From Anabaena sp. UHCC 0204 (GTDB lineage: Bacteria > Cyanobacteriota > Cyanobacteriia > Cyanobacteriales > Nostocaceae), in the NCBI RefSeq assembly GCF_009711975.1, contig NZ_VIKW01000014.1, positions 1 to 64,000 on the forward strand: DNA of 64,000 bases, in the 5' to 3' direction. Below are positions 1-10,451 of this stretch, one piece after another. Made by a program: the position numbers and the translations under genes. Positions within the stretch are counted from its first letter, which is position 1. Each line of letters opens with the position of its first letter. Under the pieces are notes generated by a model. The model ran no database searches. It was not told the origin of the DNA and saw only the letters and a program-made list of their open reading frames with translations.

Positions 1-1
1 T

Positions 2-1502
<1,501 letters not shown>

Positions 1503-1544
1503 GTTGTTTTTATTTGGATTTAATCACTGTTAATTAATTTTTTG

Positions 1545-1574
1545 GCTCTTGCTTTTCATAGCAAGGGCTTTTTT
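1545..1574 (+). terminator. Intrinsic terminator of psbDC
   Basis: A 9-bp stem (1545-1553 GCTCTTGCT with 1560-1568 AGCAAGGGC, one G-T pair) encloses a 6-base loop and runs into TTTTTT at 1569-1574. It lies 43 bases after the psbC stop. Confidence 0.9.
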
Positions 1575-1685
1575 ATGGAAGTTAGGTATTCAGCCTCATT
1601 CTGAAAATTAATCGCAGGTAATTTGGACTCATATAGTATAAAATGCCTAGATGAGTTTTTTCTGGTGTGTAATGGTACTTTAATA

Positions 1686-2492
1686 ATGGCTTTTTCCTGG
1701 AAAGGTAATTTAAATTGGTTACAAGTGCAGCGTTATCGAGAACTCCTGCACGTCTTAGTAGGACGAAATCTGAAAGTACGCTATCGGGGTTCTTTTCTGG
1801 GGGTTTATTGGTCACTATTAAACCCTTTAATTATGACAGGACTGTATACTGCCATTTTTGGTGCTACCTTTGCATCTTATTATGGTAACTCCATCATCAA
1901 CTATATGCTGGCAGCACTGACAGGGCTGTTAGTAATTAATTTTTTCTCATCTTCTACATCCCAAGCTTTAGCCAGCGTAGTTGGTAATGGTGCATTATTA
2001 AATAAAATTCAGTTACCAGTCAGTGTTTTTCCGGTATCCATGATTGCGGCAAATGTATTTCAATTTTCAGTAGGCGCATTTCCGTTACTGGCAATTATGA
2101 CTTTGATTAATTCCCAAAGTCTAGTCAATGTCTTAGCCTTACTATTTCCATTTCTCGCACTGATTTTAGTTTCTACAGGAGTTGGTTTTTTAGTTAGTGC
2201 TTTGTACGTATTCTTTAGAGATTTACCTTACTTTTATGAGTTGGTAGTATTTATGATTTGGATTAGTAGTCCTGTATTTTATCCAGCAGCTATTGTTCCC
2301 AAACAAGTGAAACAGTTTTTAGGTTTAAATCCTTTATCACCAATTATTGAAAGTCTTCGTCAGATTACTTTATCAGGTTCTCCACCTGATTTAGGTTTAA
2401 TTTGGGGCGCTTTATTGAGTGGAATAATTATTTTAGCCTTGGGATGGACTTGTTTTCATCTGTGGCGACATCAATTTATGGATTTGCTCTAA
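1686..2492 (+). CDS. ABC-2 type polysaccharide/polyol-phosphate export permease (Wzm-like)
   Basis: This is the membrane subunit of an ABC exporter that moves a lipid-linked polysaccharide across the inner membrane. The 268-residue protein opens with LHVLVGRNLKVRYRGSFLGVYWSLLNPL, the signature N-terminus of the family, followed by about six membrane segments and ending HLWRHQFMDLL. ATG 1686 is preferred over the in-frame TTG 1623, because the extra 21 residues do not look like the family. Its ATPase partner starts at 4430, but two Uma2 genes now lie between them. A second copy of this gene's last ~95 bases lies directly before the ATPase start. The rest of the cluster downstream is glycosyltransferases, which supports a role in O-antigen, capsule or heterocyst-envelope polysaccharide export. 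Confidence 0.9.
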   Translation: MAFSWKGNLNWLQVQRYRELLHVLVGRNLKVRYRGSFLGVYWSLLNPLIMTGLYTAIFGATFASYYGNSIINYMLAALTGLLVINFFSSSTSQALASVVGNGALLNKIQLPVSVFPVSMIAANVFQFSVGAFPLLAIMTLINSQSLVNVLALLFPFLALILVSTGVGFLVSALYVFFRDLPYFYELVVFMIWISSPVFYPAAIVPKQVKQFLGLNPLSPIIESLRQITLSGSPPDLGLIWGALLSGIIILALGWTCFHLWRHQFMDLL

Positions 2493-2583
2493 CCTCTAAC
2501 ATAGCTATGATTTAATCATTGCACAGAGTAGATTCTGATAGTTTATAATTAACCAAAGATAGTAATTTATCCCAATCAAATCT

Positions 2584-3372
2584 ATGGCTTTAACCGCACA
2601 AGAAATAGAAGCATTAATGCCAGATTGCACTGAAATACTCAGCGATGAACCAGAAATGGAAAGTTCCTTACACTATACACAACTATTAATATTAGTAACT
2701 TGTTTAGAATGGTTATGGCGTGATAGAGAAGATTTTTTTATTGGTGCAAATCTTAGCGTTTACTATAGCCGACAACAGTTAAAACATCGAGGCTTTAGAT
2801 GTCCAGACTTTTTTCTAGTCAAAGACACGGAAAATTTTCCGCGTTTTTCTTGGGTAACATGGGAAGAGGATGGTAAATACCCCAATGTGATAATTGAATT
2901 ACTTTCTGATTCTACAGAGCAAGTAGATAAGGGATTGAAAAAACAGTTGTATCAAGATCAATTCCGCACTCCTGAGTATTTTTGGTTTTCCCCAAATACC
3001 TTAGAATTGGTAGGGTGGCGATTAACAAACAGTGAATATAAAACTATCCCAGCATCAGAAAATGCCTGGTATTGGAGTCAGGAGTTAGGTTTATACTTAG
3101 GGATTTGGGAAGATACGTTAAGATATTTTACTGTTGAAGGAAGATTAATTCCCACACCAGAAGAATCTAATTTAGAAGAAATTAGAAAAGCTGAATTTGA
3201 ACAGCAAAAGGCTGAAGCTGAATGGCTAAGGGCTGAATTTGAAACACGAAAAGCTATATCTGAACGTCAACGTGCTGAAAATGAACGTCAACGTGCTGAT
3301 GAAGCAGAGAATAAAGCAGCTATTTTAGCTAAAAAACTGAGAGAATTAGGTGTTGAACCTGAGATTTTCTAA
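2584..3372 (+). CDS. Uma2 family endonuclease (DUF820) with C-terminal coiled coil
   Basis: This belongs to the PD-(D/E)XK-like Uma2/DUF820 family, very abundant in cyanobacteria. Its cellular role is not established. In the 262 residues the core motifs are CPDFFLV (Asp), NVIIELLSDSTEQVDKG (Glu) and KKQLYQDQ (Lys). Residues ~195-250 form a charged heptad-like coiled coil rich in EQQKAEAEW and RAENERQRAD, and the tail is AAILAKKLRELGVEPEIF. A TATAAT-like hexamer (about 2546) lies ~35 bases upstream, so it may have its own promoter. The gene sits inside a split exporter operon and shares its 3' end and downstream sequence with the next Uma2 gene. Confidence 0.82.
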   Translation: MALTAQEIEALMPDCTEILSDEPEMESSLHYTQLLILVTCLEWLWRDREDFFIGANLSVYYSRQQLKHRGFRCPDFFLVKDTENFPRFSWVTWEEDGKYPNVIIELLSDSTEQVDKGLKKQLYQDQFRTPEYFWFSPNTLELVGWRLTNSEYKTIPASENAWYWSQELGLYLGIWEDTLRYFTVEGRLIPTPEESNLEEIRKAEFEQQKAEAEWLRAEFETRKAISERQRAENERQRADEAENKAAILAKKLRELGVEPEIF

Positions 3373-3441
3373 CTAATCACCACCAATCATCATATTCTCC
3401 AATTCTTTATCAATAGATATTAGTCGAGGATATGGGGATTA
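3283..3441 (+). repeat. Direct repeat copy 1 (3' end of Uma2 gene plus downstream spacer)
   Basis: This stretch covers the coiled-coil tail of the first Uma2 gene and ~70 bases of spacer ending in TTAGTCGAGGATATGGGGAT. It matches 4142-4303 with scattered mismatches and small indels. The match runs through the stop codon into non-coding DNA, which points to segmental duplication rather than shared protein constraint. Confidence 0.85.
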
Positions 3442-3480
3442 TGTATTTGTTACAGTTAGAGATAAGGATGGGAATGGAGT

Positions 3481-4233
3481 ATGTATCAAAATAATCCACC
3501 TCTGCCACCCCAAGAAACTATGCCGACAATGTATGATTTACCTAGTGAATTAGTAGGAGAATCGGGATTGCCGGACGAATTTCATTGTATACAAGCAGAT
3601 TTACTCAGTGAAACTTGTCAACCTGTCAATTATTCATCTGAGGAAATGTTACTGGCCAGCGATTTAAACCTTTATTATGATCCTCGTCATCCCAGTTGGT
3701 ATAAACGCCCAGATTGGTATATGGTGTTAGGGGTTACTAATACTAAGCAACAGCAAGATTTACGTTTAAGTTATGTAGTATGGCAAGAAGGAGTTGATCC
3801 GTTTTTGGTAGTTGAATTACTGTCACCAGGAACAGAACAAGAAGATTTAGGACAAACTCTCCGGGAAGTTAATAAACCTCCAACCAAATGGGAAGTATAT
3901 GAACACATTTTGCGTATTCCCTACTATGTCGTTTATGACCGTTATAAGAATAATTTCCGTGGCTTTAAACTCAACGGTACTCGTTATGAATCTATAAATC
4001 TATCAGAAAACCGCTTTTGGTTAGAAGAAATAGAAATGGGTTTAGGTTTATGGCAGGGAAGTTATCAAAATACAGAGGGTTTGTGGTTGCGTTGGTATAA
4101 TGCTGATGGTTGGTTGCCGACTTTGACCGAACGGGCTGAGGCTGAACAGCAAAGGGCTGATAAAGCGGAGAATAAAGCAGCTATTTTGGCTCAAAAATTG
4201 AGAGAATTAGGTGTTGAACCTGATAGTTTGTAA
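3481..4233 (+). CDS. Uma2 family endonuclease (DUF820), second copy
   Basis: The 250-residue Uma2/DUF820 protein shows RPDWYMVLGV (Asp) and DPFLVVELLSPGTEQEDLG (Glu), matching the nuclease-like core, followed by LWLRWYNADGWLPTLTERAEAEQQ and a short coiled coil ending KAAILAQKLRELGVEPDSL. The core is diverged from the gene at 2584, but the last ~30 residues and the spacer after the stop are nearly the same, so the two are tandem relatives with a homogenised or duplicated 3' end. GGAG lies just upstream of ATG 3481. The target is unknown. Confidence 0.82.
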   Translation: MYQNNPPLPPQETMPTMYDLPSELVGESGLPDEFHCIQADLLSETCQPVNYSSEEMLLASDLNLYYDPRHPSWYKRPDWYMVLGVTNTKQQQDLRLSYVVWQEGVDPFLVVELLSPGTEQEDLGQTLREVNKPPTKWEVYEHILRIPYYVVYDRYKNNFRGFKLNGTRYESINLSENRFWLEEIEMGLGLWQGSYQNTEGLWLRWYNADGWLPTLTERAEAEQQRADKAENKAAILAQKLRELGVEPDSL

Positions 4234-4303
4234 CTAATCACAACCAATTACCATATTTTCCAATTCTTTATGATATGGATATTAGTCGAGGATATGGGGA
4301 TTA
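4142..4303 (+). repeat. Direct repeat copy 2 (3' end of second Uma2 gene plus spacer)
   Basis: This is the partner of 3283-3441. It covers the end of the second Uma2 gene and the following spacer, again ending in TTAGTCGAGGATATGGGGAT. The permease-tail fragment begins about 30 bases further on. Confidence 0.85.
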
Positions 4304-4334
4304 AGTTTTGATTCAAAATCACGGTGAAACCCAG

Positions 4335-4429
4335 ATTTATTGGGGGCTTTACTGAGTGGCATAATTATTTTAGCCTGGGGATGGATTTGTTTTCATCTAT
4401 GGCGACATCAATTTATGGATTTGCTGTAA
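4335..4429 (+). pseudogene. Duplicated 3' fragment of the Wzm-like permease gene
   Basis: About 95 bases align with the end of the permease gene (about 2398-2492) with roughly nine differences, including the shared run TGGCGACATCAATTTATGGA and the same stop position. Its TAA (4427-4429) abuts the ATG of the ATPase gene. The likely history is that permease and ATPase were originally adjacent (TAAATG), and that the Uma2 segment was inserted with duplication of the permease tail. The intact permease then kept one copy and the ATPase kept its native upstream junction. It encodes nothing useful by itself but may still carry the ATPase's translation context. Confidence 0.85.
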
Positions 4430-5164
4430 ATGGAAGTAATACGTCTGGATAATGTTTCGCTGTGGAGAAGGACTCAAGAGGAATTTTCCTATGATTTGAA
4501 GAAAACGCTCCTATCTGTGGTAGAGGGTAAATATCGGCAACCTGCTAAGAAATTAGTATTAAATAATATTGAGTTAGTTGTTGAAAAAGGCGAAAAAATA
4601 GGTATAATCGGCGCGAATGGTTCTGGTAAATCCACCCTGTTAAAGATAATTTCCGGAATTCTTCAGCCTACGACTGGTACTGTCAGAGTCCGGGGTCAAG
4701 TTGCACCTTTAATTGAACTGGGAGCAGGTTTTGATGCAGAAATCTCTGTGATGGACAATATCCTCCTTTATGGTGTATTGTTGGGTTTTTCTAGGGCTGA
4801 GATGAAGGCAAGAGCGCGTTCTATTTTGGAGTTTGCAGAGTTGGAGGATTATGCTTTAGTTCCAGTTAAGGGTTTATCTTCGGGTATGGTGGCTCGTTTG
4901 GGTTTTTCTATTGCGACAGATATACAGCCGGATATTTTGATTTTGGATGAGGTTTTGTCTGTGGGGGATGAGAGTTTTAAGAATAAGTGCAAGCAAAGGA
5001 TGGATAATTTTTGGAGTGAAAAAACGACGGTTTTAGTTGTTTCTCATTCAATGGATTTTATACAACAATCTTGTGATAAGGCGATTTGGTTAAGTAAAGG
5101 AAATATCAAACTAATCGGCAAAGGTCAAGATGTAGTGCAGTATTATATGGAAAGTGTTAATTAA
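4430..5164 (+). CDS. ABC transporter ATP-binding protein for polysaccharide export (Wzt-like)
   Basis: This is the cytoplasmic ATPase partner of the permease at 1686. The 244-residue protein shows Walker A GANGSGKST, a Q-loop region after VAPLIELGAGF, the signature LSSGMVARLGF, Walker B DILILDE, and the H-loop VVSHS. GAGFDAEISVMDNILLYG and DEVLSVGDESFKNKC are typical of the Wzt/KpsT/TagH group. It lacks the extra C-terminal carbohydrate-binding domain found in long Wzt proteins, so chain recognition must lie elsewhere. Start at ATG 4430 directly after the permease-tail fragment. Confidence 0.93.
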   Translation: MEVIRLDNVSLWRRTQEEFSYDLKKTLLSVVEGKYRQPAKKLVLNNIELVVEKGEKIGIIGANGSGKSTLLKIISGILQPTTGTVRVRGQVAPLIELGAGFDAEISVMDNILLYGVLLGFSRAEMKARARSILEFAELEDYALVPVKGLSSGMVARLGFSIATDIQPDILILDEVLSVGDESFKNKCKQRMDNFWSEKTTVLVVSHSMDFIQQSCDKAIWLSKGNIKLIGKGQDVVQYYMESVN

Positions 5165-5216
5165 GGTGGAATTATTTCTAGTTAAATTCATTACGTAAAA
5201 TCGAGATTTGTTAAAT

Positions 5217-6212
5217 ATGAATTTAAAAAATAATGGTAATGGTCGAATATTGATTTTAATTCCTGTTTTTAATGATTGGGAGTCTGTAATAATTTTACTA
5301 GGACTTTTAGACGATTTTTTATTTGATAAAAATATTTCTGTAGAAGTTTTGATATTAAATGACTCTTCAACCAGGCTAATCCCATTTAATTCTCTTTCGT
5401 TGATTAACTTAAAATTAATTTGTAAAGTAAATATATTGCATTTAAGACGAAATCTTGGACATCAAAGAGCTATTGCTATAGGACTTGCTTATGTAGCTGA
5501 AACAATTAATTGTCAAGCTGTATTAATCATGGATAGTGATGGGGAAGATACTCCACAAGATGCCTTAGAATTAATTGAAAAATGTAACGTAGAGAACTAC
5601 AATAAAATTGTTTTTGCGAAGAGAAAAGAGCGTTCTGAAGGCTTTTTATTTATTTTATTTTATACAATTTATCGATTACTATATAAAGTCCTGACAGGAT
5701 GTCAAATTAGTTTTGGTAACTTTAGTATAATTCCCTATGATCTTCTCCAAAAGATTGTTGTTGTATCGGAAATATGGAATCATTATGCAGCTGGAGTAAT
5801 GAAATCAAAACTTCCTTATACCACCATTCCTACAAAAAGAGGTAAAAGAATTGCTGGAAAATCAAATATGAACTTTGTTATGCTTGTTACTCATGGATTA
5901 AGTGCTATTTCTGTTTATGGAGAAACAATAGGAGTAAGATTATTAATTGGAAGCTGTATAATTATGTTTGGTACAATGTTTTTCATTTGTACTATTTTAT
6001 TTGTAAAATTAGCTACTGAATTAGCAATTCCAGGATGGGCATCTTCCATGGTTCTTTTAGCAATTATTATTTTAATTCAAACTATTTTAGGTTCTTTATT
6101 ATTTAGTTTTATAGCTTTAAATGGAAGAAATAATATTAATTTCTTACCTAACCGTGATTATTATTACTTTATTCAAAGCATTCAGAAAATTTTGCCAAAA
6201 CAAGCTATGTAA
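5217..6212 (+). CDS. Glycosyltransferase family 2, polyprenyl-phosphate type, with two C-terminal membrane helices
   Basis: This GT-A fold enzyme probably transfers a sugar from a nucleotide donor to a lipid carrier at the inner membrane (GtrB/DPM1-like). The 331 residues begin with ILIPVFNDWESV, then LRRNLGHQRAIAIGLAYV and the metal-binding DSDGEDTPQDALELI. Two hydrophobic segments near residues ~230-255 and ~270-300 match the family topology. ATG 5217 is chosen over the in-frame TTG 5208. AT-rich codon use resembles the genes that follow. It sits between the exporter and further glycosyltransferases, consistent with polysaccharide assembly. Confidence 0.85.
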   Translation: MNLKNNGNGRILILIPVFNDWESVIILLGLLDDFLFDKNISVEVLILNDSSTRLIPFNSLSLINLKLICKVNILHLRRNLGHQRAIAIGLAYVAETINCQAVLIMDSDGEDTPQDALELIEKCNVENYNKIVFAKRKERSEGFLFILFYTIYRLLYKVLTGCQISFGNFSIIPYDLLQKIVVVSEIWNHYAAGVMKSKLPYTTIPTKRGKRIAGKSNMNFVMLVTHGLSAISVYGETIGVRLLIGSCIIMFGTMFFICTILFVKLATELAIPGWASSMVLLAIIILIQTILGSLLFSFIALNGRNNINFLPNRDYYYFIQSIQKILPKQAM

Positions 6213-6395
6213 ATATTCTAATACTGATGATATCCAGAGTTAGATTTTCTTGTTATTGTGATAATATTGATGAATATTTAGTGTTAAGATTAGAAAATAT
6301 TTATATGCTGGAACAGAATTAAACATATCTTTAAATTACCAAATTACAGTTGAAATAAAATCAAAAATTTACTTTTTTTAACCAAAATATATATC

Positions 6396-8231
6396 ATGAC
6401 ATTTTTTACGTCGAGAAAATCATTAGTTAACTTATGTTTCCTTTTTGTTTGTTTAATTCCTCTTTTTTATACAGCATTTTTGATTAATAAATATTCAGTA
6501 AATATTTTTAGTGTTGACGATTGGCAGTTTGTTAGATATTTTTCTAAGTTAATTGAAGGAAATATAGCTACTATTTTCAAAGAAATTTTTTCAACTGTTA
6601 ATGGGCATATGTTTTTAGGTACTAACATAATTTTAGCACCCTTGGCTTTTTTAAATGTTTGGGATACAAAAATTCCTATTCTCATCGGTTGGCTATTTGC
6701 TTGCTTATCAATATTAATCTTAACTCTTATATTCATTACAAATTCCAAAACATCACAAGTTTATAAGGTTGTTTTCGCCACTTTATTATCTAGTCTAATA
6801 TATTTTTCTCCTGCTGCTTCGGAGAATTGGATGATATCCATTCAGATGTCTATATTTTTTAGTATATTTTGTTTTATAACTATTTTAGGAACATTAGTTT
6901 TTATTAAAGGAGACAAAGCCATTGCTATATCTGCAATTTTATCTGCTATATCAACTTTTTCCTATGGCTTTGGGTTTATTAGTTATATTGTCATCTATCC
7001 TATTATTGTGTATTTAGGATTTAAATTAAACCACAACAATATTAATCAAAAAAACACTCAAAACCAACTTTTATTAATCAAAGAATTAATCTTATCAAAA
7101 TATTCTATATTTTGGATTTTCAACTTTATTCTCATTTTTGCGGTTTATGTGTTTAATGTATCTAAAAATATCAATCCTATTTCTAATCTTGAATTGGTAA
7201 AAATTTCTAATAATCTGATTTTGGAGAATTTACAGAAAGGATTTAATTTTGATAAATTTATTAAGTTTTTCTTTCAGATAACAGGAGCGCCACTTGGATT
7301 AGGTTATCAAAGACCTTATGAAATATCTTGGTTTTGGGGAGTAATCATAATTTTTATATTTATATTTTGTTTAGGGTTACTTTATAAAAAAAGAAAAGAA
7401 ATCGAATTACATAATTTTTTATATTTGATTTCATTGGGATTTTTCTCTATTTTAGCTAATGTAGTTACATCAATCTCCAGAGCATCAATGATTCCTAATC
7501 AATCTTTAAATCCAAGATATATTTCTGCTTCAAGCCTTTTAATTATTTCAATAATTTTCATAATTCTACAAATTAATGAACAATATTTAATTAAATTCTT
7601 TAGAAGGAGCAAATTAATATTAGTAACTTCTATATTTTTGTTAGTAATAGCCTTTTATTCTTATTTTTTAACTTATCAAGCAGGCTTAATAATGATGCAG
7701 TACATAAGTAGTTTACGATTACAATCTCAAGCCTGTGTTTCTTTTATACAAGAATGTCCTGATGATTTTATAGAGAGAACTTTCGATCTTAATCTTTTTC
7801 ATGCAGACTATCCTATCGCTCAAAAACTAGGAATGCTTCCAAGTAGCAATGTTTTTGAAAAAAATAATACATCTAAATATGGTCATTTTGATGGTATCGA
7901 AAAAAGTAAAACCAATTTGGGAGAATTTGAAGCATGGGGCTGGGCAATTTCTCCAAGTAATGACTGGACTGGCACTGTTGTCATTACTAAAGAATCTTCT
8001 CCTAAATTTGTGGGTTTAGCTTCAGCAAATTTACCAAGTCCTGATTTAGCTGAATATATTACAGACAGAAGATATACTCAAGTAAGATGGAGAGTTTTAA
8101 TTCCAGAAGAATTTCTAGGGGTTGGTCAACATACCCTCAAAGCATGGACATTTGACAGCAAATCTAATAAACTTATTCAGATTGGTAAGATTCATCAAAT
8201 TACAGTTAAAAATCAAACATCAATGAGGTAA
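6396..8231 (+). CDS. Large multi-spanning membrane protein of the polysaccharide cluster
   Basis: I do not recognise the family firmly. The 611 residues have an N-terminal helix (~10-32), the periplasmic-type motif SVDDWQFVRYF and HMFLGTNIILAP, then about ten hydrophobic segments to residue ~430. This layout resembles GT-C type lipid-linked-sugar glycosyltransferases. The last ~110 residues form a soluble, beta-rich domain with GEFEAWGWAISP and WRVLIPEEFLGVGQHTLKAWTFD. Very AT-rich DNA, a 4-base gap to the next glycosyltransferase and the cluster context suggest sugar transfer or polymerisation at the outer face of the inner membrane. That function is inference. Confidence 0.75.
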   Translation: MTFFTSRKSLVNLCFLFVCLIPLFYTAFLINKYSVNIFSVDDWQFVRYFSKLIEGNIATIFKEIFSTVNGHMFLGTNIILAPLAFLNVWDTKIPILIGWLFACLSILILTLIFITNSKTSQVYKVVFATLLSSLIYFSPAASENWMISIQMSIFFSIFCFITILGTLVFIKGDKAIAISAILSAISTFSYGFGFISYIVIYPIIVYLGFKLNHNNINQKNTQNQLLLIKELILSKYSIFWIFNFILIFAVYVFNVSKNINPISNLELVKISNNLILENLQKGFNFDKFIKFFFQITGAPLGLGYQRPYEISWFWGVIIIFIFIFCLGLLYKKRKEIELHNFLYLISLGFFSILANVVTSISRASMIPNQSLNPRYISASSLLIISIIFIILQINEQYLIKFFRRSKLILVTSIFLLVIAFYSYFLTYQAGLIMMQYISSLRLQSQACVSFIQECPDDFIERTFDLNLFHADYPIAQKLGMLPSSNVFEKNNTSKYGHFDGIEKSKTNLGEFEAWGWAISPSNDWTGTVVITKESSPKFVGLASANLPSPDLAEYITDRRYTQVRWRVLIPEEFLGVGQHTLKAWTFDSKSNKLIQIGKIHQITVKNQTSMR

Positions 8232-8235
8232 CTTA

Positions 8236-9405
8236 ATGAAAGTCGTTCAAATTAGTACATGGAATGTTCCTTGCGGAATTGCTGGTTATACAAAAGGTCT
8301 ATTAAATGGCATAAAAGAACATCAAGTAGAATGTGATGTAATACCAATTGATAGACAAGCTCTAAAATATATGCCTATTCTTGAAATGAAAGAATACTTT
8401 ATTTCCTTGACTGATAGGCTCGATTCTTATGATGTTATTCATATTCAACATGAGTTTAGCTTTTTTGCGGGTTCTTATGGTATGAATGAATCTATTGAAA
8501 TGTTTTCTTATTTTATTAAGAAAATTATTAAACTTAAAAAGAAAGTATTTGTAACTTTTCATTCAGAACCAGTTTTCCCATCTTATGATTCATCAAGAAT
8601 GAGTATCCTCCAATTCGCAAAATCAAAAATATTAAAGCAAAAATGGAACTTTTTAGTAGCATCTGTTTTTAATTCAAATAGTAATTTAAGAGCAATCATT
8701 CATACTAAAAAATCGAGGCGAATTTTTATTGATTGTGGATTTGATTCAAAAATACTCTTAATGATTAAACAAGGAATTACTTTTTCTATGCCATCTCAAG
8801 TTGATGCTGAAGAAAAAAAAGCTATAAAAGAAAAAATTGGCTTTCCTGTAGATTCAGTTCTTATTTCCCTATTTGGTTTTATTGCTGCTTACAAAGGATA
8901 TCAAACTGCACTGGAAACAATAAAAAAATTACCCCAAAATTATTATTTACTTATTATAGGAAGTTCTCATCCTTATGGAAACGATAAAACTTTTAATGAA
9001 ATAATAACTTATCTCAACCGTAATAAAAAATTGCAAGAGAGAATTAAATTAACTGGTTATCTTCCTTTAGAAAAATTAGAAGAGTATTATAAAGCAGTAG
9101 ATATTTGTTTAGCTCCATATAAAGGAGATACAAATTTATCGTCTTCAGCTGCAATTACTTGGGCATTAACTTCAGGGAAACCTGTTATTGCTAGTAAAAT
9201 AGATGCTTTTGAGGAACTAAATGAAGAAGCTAACTGTTTATCCTTAATTACACCAGATGCTCCTGCTGAGTTGGCTTATAATATTCAAAGTTTATTTGGA
9301 GATTCTCTGTTACAAAATAATTTAGTCAACAATGCTTTAAAATACTGTGAAAAAAATCAGTGGAAAAATATTGCGAAAAAGCATATAGATATATATTCGG
9401 CTTAA
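8236..9405 (+). CDS. Glycosyltransferase (GT4/GT1-like)
   Basis: The 389-residue GT-B fold protein has an N-terminal acceptor half starting VVQISTWNVPCGIAGYT and HIQHEFSFFAGSYG. Its C-terminal donor half has LISLFGFIAAYKGYQTALE, LTGYLPLEKLEEYY and APYKGDTNLSSSAAITWALTSGKPVIAS. The last part takes the place of the usual E-x7-E motif and carries serines instead of the first Glu. GAGG lies about 11 bases before ATG 8236, and the gene follows the membrane protein after 4 bases, so they are co-transcribed. Sugar and acceptor cannot be read from the sequence. Confidence 0.85.
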   Translation: MKVVQISTWNVPCGIAGYTKGLLNGIKEHQVECDVIPIDRQALKYMPILEMKEYFISLTDRLDSYDVIHIQHEFSFFAGSYGMNESIEMFSYFIKKIIKLKKKVFVTFHSEPVFPSYDSSRMSILQFAKSKILKQKWNFLVASVFNSNSNLRAIIHTKKSRRIFIDCGFDSKILLMIKQGITFSMPSQVDAEEKKAIKEKIGFPVDSVLISLFGFIAAYKGYQTALETIKKLPQNYYLLIIGSSHPYGNDKTFNEIITYLNRNKKLQERIKLTGYLPLEKLEEYYKAVDICLAPYKGDTNLSSSAAITWALTSGKPVIASKIDAFEELNEEANCLSLITPDAPAELAYNIQSLFGDSLLQNNLVNNALKYCEKNQWKNIAKKHIDIYSA

Positions 9406-9472
9406 ATTTATTGAAAAATAACAATAAATTGCTGATAATTTTCATAAACATGATTTCTGGTGATTTAACTAT

Positions 9473-10426
9473 ATGACTAAAAAAGCTCTAATAACTGGAA
9501 TAACTGGACAAGATGGCTCTTATCTTGCTGAATTACTGATCAAGAAAGGCTATCAAGTTTATGGATTAGTTCGCCGTTCTAGCACTAGTAATTTAATCCG
9601 TATTAATCACTTTGCTGATGAAATTAGCATCATTTCAGGTGATTTACTGGATCAATCTTCTTTAATGGATGCGATCGCTCAATCCGAACCAGATGAAATT
9701 TATAACCTTGCATCTCAAAGTTATGTTCCTCTCTCATGGACACAACCCTCATTAACAGCAGAATATACAGCTATTGGCGTATCCCGTATATTAGAATCTA
9801 TTCGTCGGATTAAACCTGATGCTAAATTCTATCAAGCATCCAGTAGTGAAGTATTTGGACAACCTGACGAATCACCTCAAACAGAGAAAACTGCTTTTCG
9901 TCCCCGTAACCCTTATGGTACAGCAAAAGCTTATGCCCATTGGATTACTGGAAATTATCGGCAGTATTATAACCTTTATGCTTGTTGCGGCATTACTTAT
10001 ACTCATGAATCCCCCCGTCGAGGTACAGAATTTGTTTTTCGTAAAATTACCCGTGGGGCTGCTATGATTAAACTCGGTTTAGCTAACGAGTTAAAATTAG
10101 GTAATCTTGATGCTCGTCGTGATTGGTGTTATGCAAAAGATGCTGTTGAGGCTATGTGGCTGATCATGCAACAAGAAAAACCAGATGATTATATTATTGG
10201 TAGTGGAAAAACACATTCAGTCAGAGAACTAGTGGACACCGCTTTTAAATGTGTTGGTTTAAACTATCAAGATTATGTATCTGTTGATCCTCAATTTTAC
10301 CGTCCAGATGAGTCTATTCAATTAGTGGGTAGTATTGACAAAATTAAAAGTCAAATAGGTTGGACTCCTAAATATTCTTTTGAAAATTTAGTGGAAGTTA
10401 TGGTAGATCATGATTTAAAGAATTAA
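9473..10426 (+). CDS. gmd: GDP-mannose 4,6-dehydratase
   Basis: This enzyme converts GDP-mannose to GDP-4-keto-6-deoxymannose, the precursor of GDP-fucose, rhamnose or perosamine for surface glycans. The 317-residue short-chain dehydrogenase/reductase shows the family start ALITGITGQDGSYLAELL, then GLVRRSSTSN, SSSEVFGQP, the catalytic NPYGTAKAYAHWI (Tyr-x3-Lys) and HESPRRGTEFVFRKI, which is diagnostic for Gmd. It is shorter than the ~370-residue E. coli enzyme but all core motifs are present. A HIP1 site lies near 9670. No fucose synthetase (fcl) gene is visible in the window. Confidence 0.92.
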   Translation: MTKKALITGITGQDGSYLAELLIKKGYQVYGLVRRSSTSNLIRINHFADEISIISGDLLDQSSLMDAIAQSEPDEIYNLASQSYVPLSWTQPSLTAEYTAIGVSRILESIRRIKPDAKFYQASSSEVFGQPDESPQTEKTAFRPRNPYGTAKAYAHWITGNYRQYYNLYACCGITYTHESPRRGTEFVFRKITRGAAMIKLGLANELKLGNLDARRDWCYAKDAVEAMWLIMQQEKPDDYIIGSGKTHSVRELVDTAFKCVGLNYQDYVSVDPQFYRPDESIQLVGSIDKIKSQIGWTPKYSFENLVEVMVDHDLKN

Positions 10427-10451
10427 CTTAAAATGATTTATAATTTGTTCA

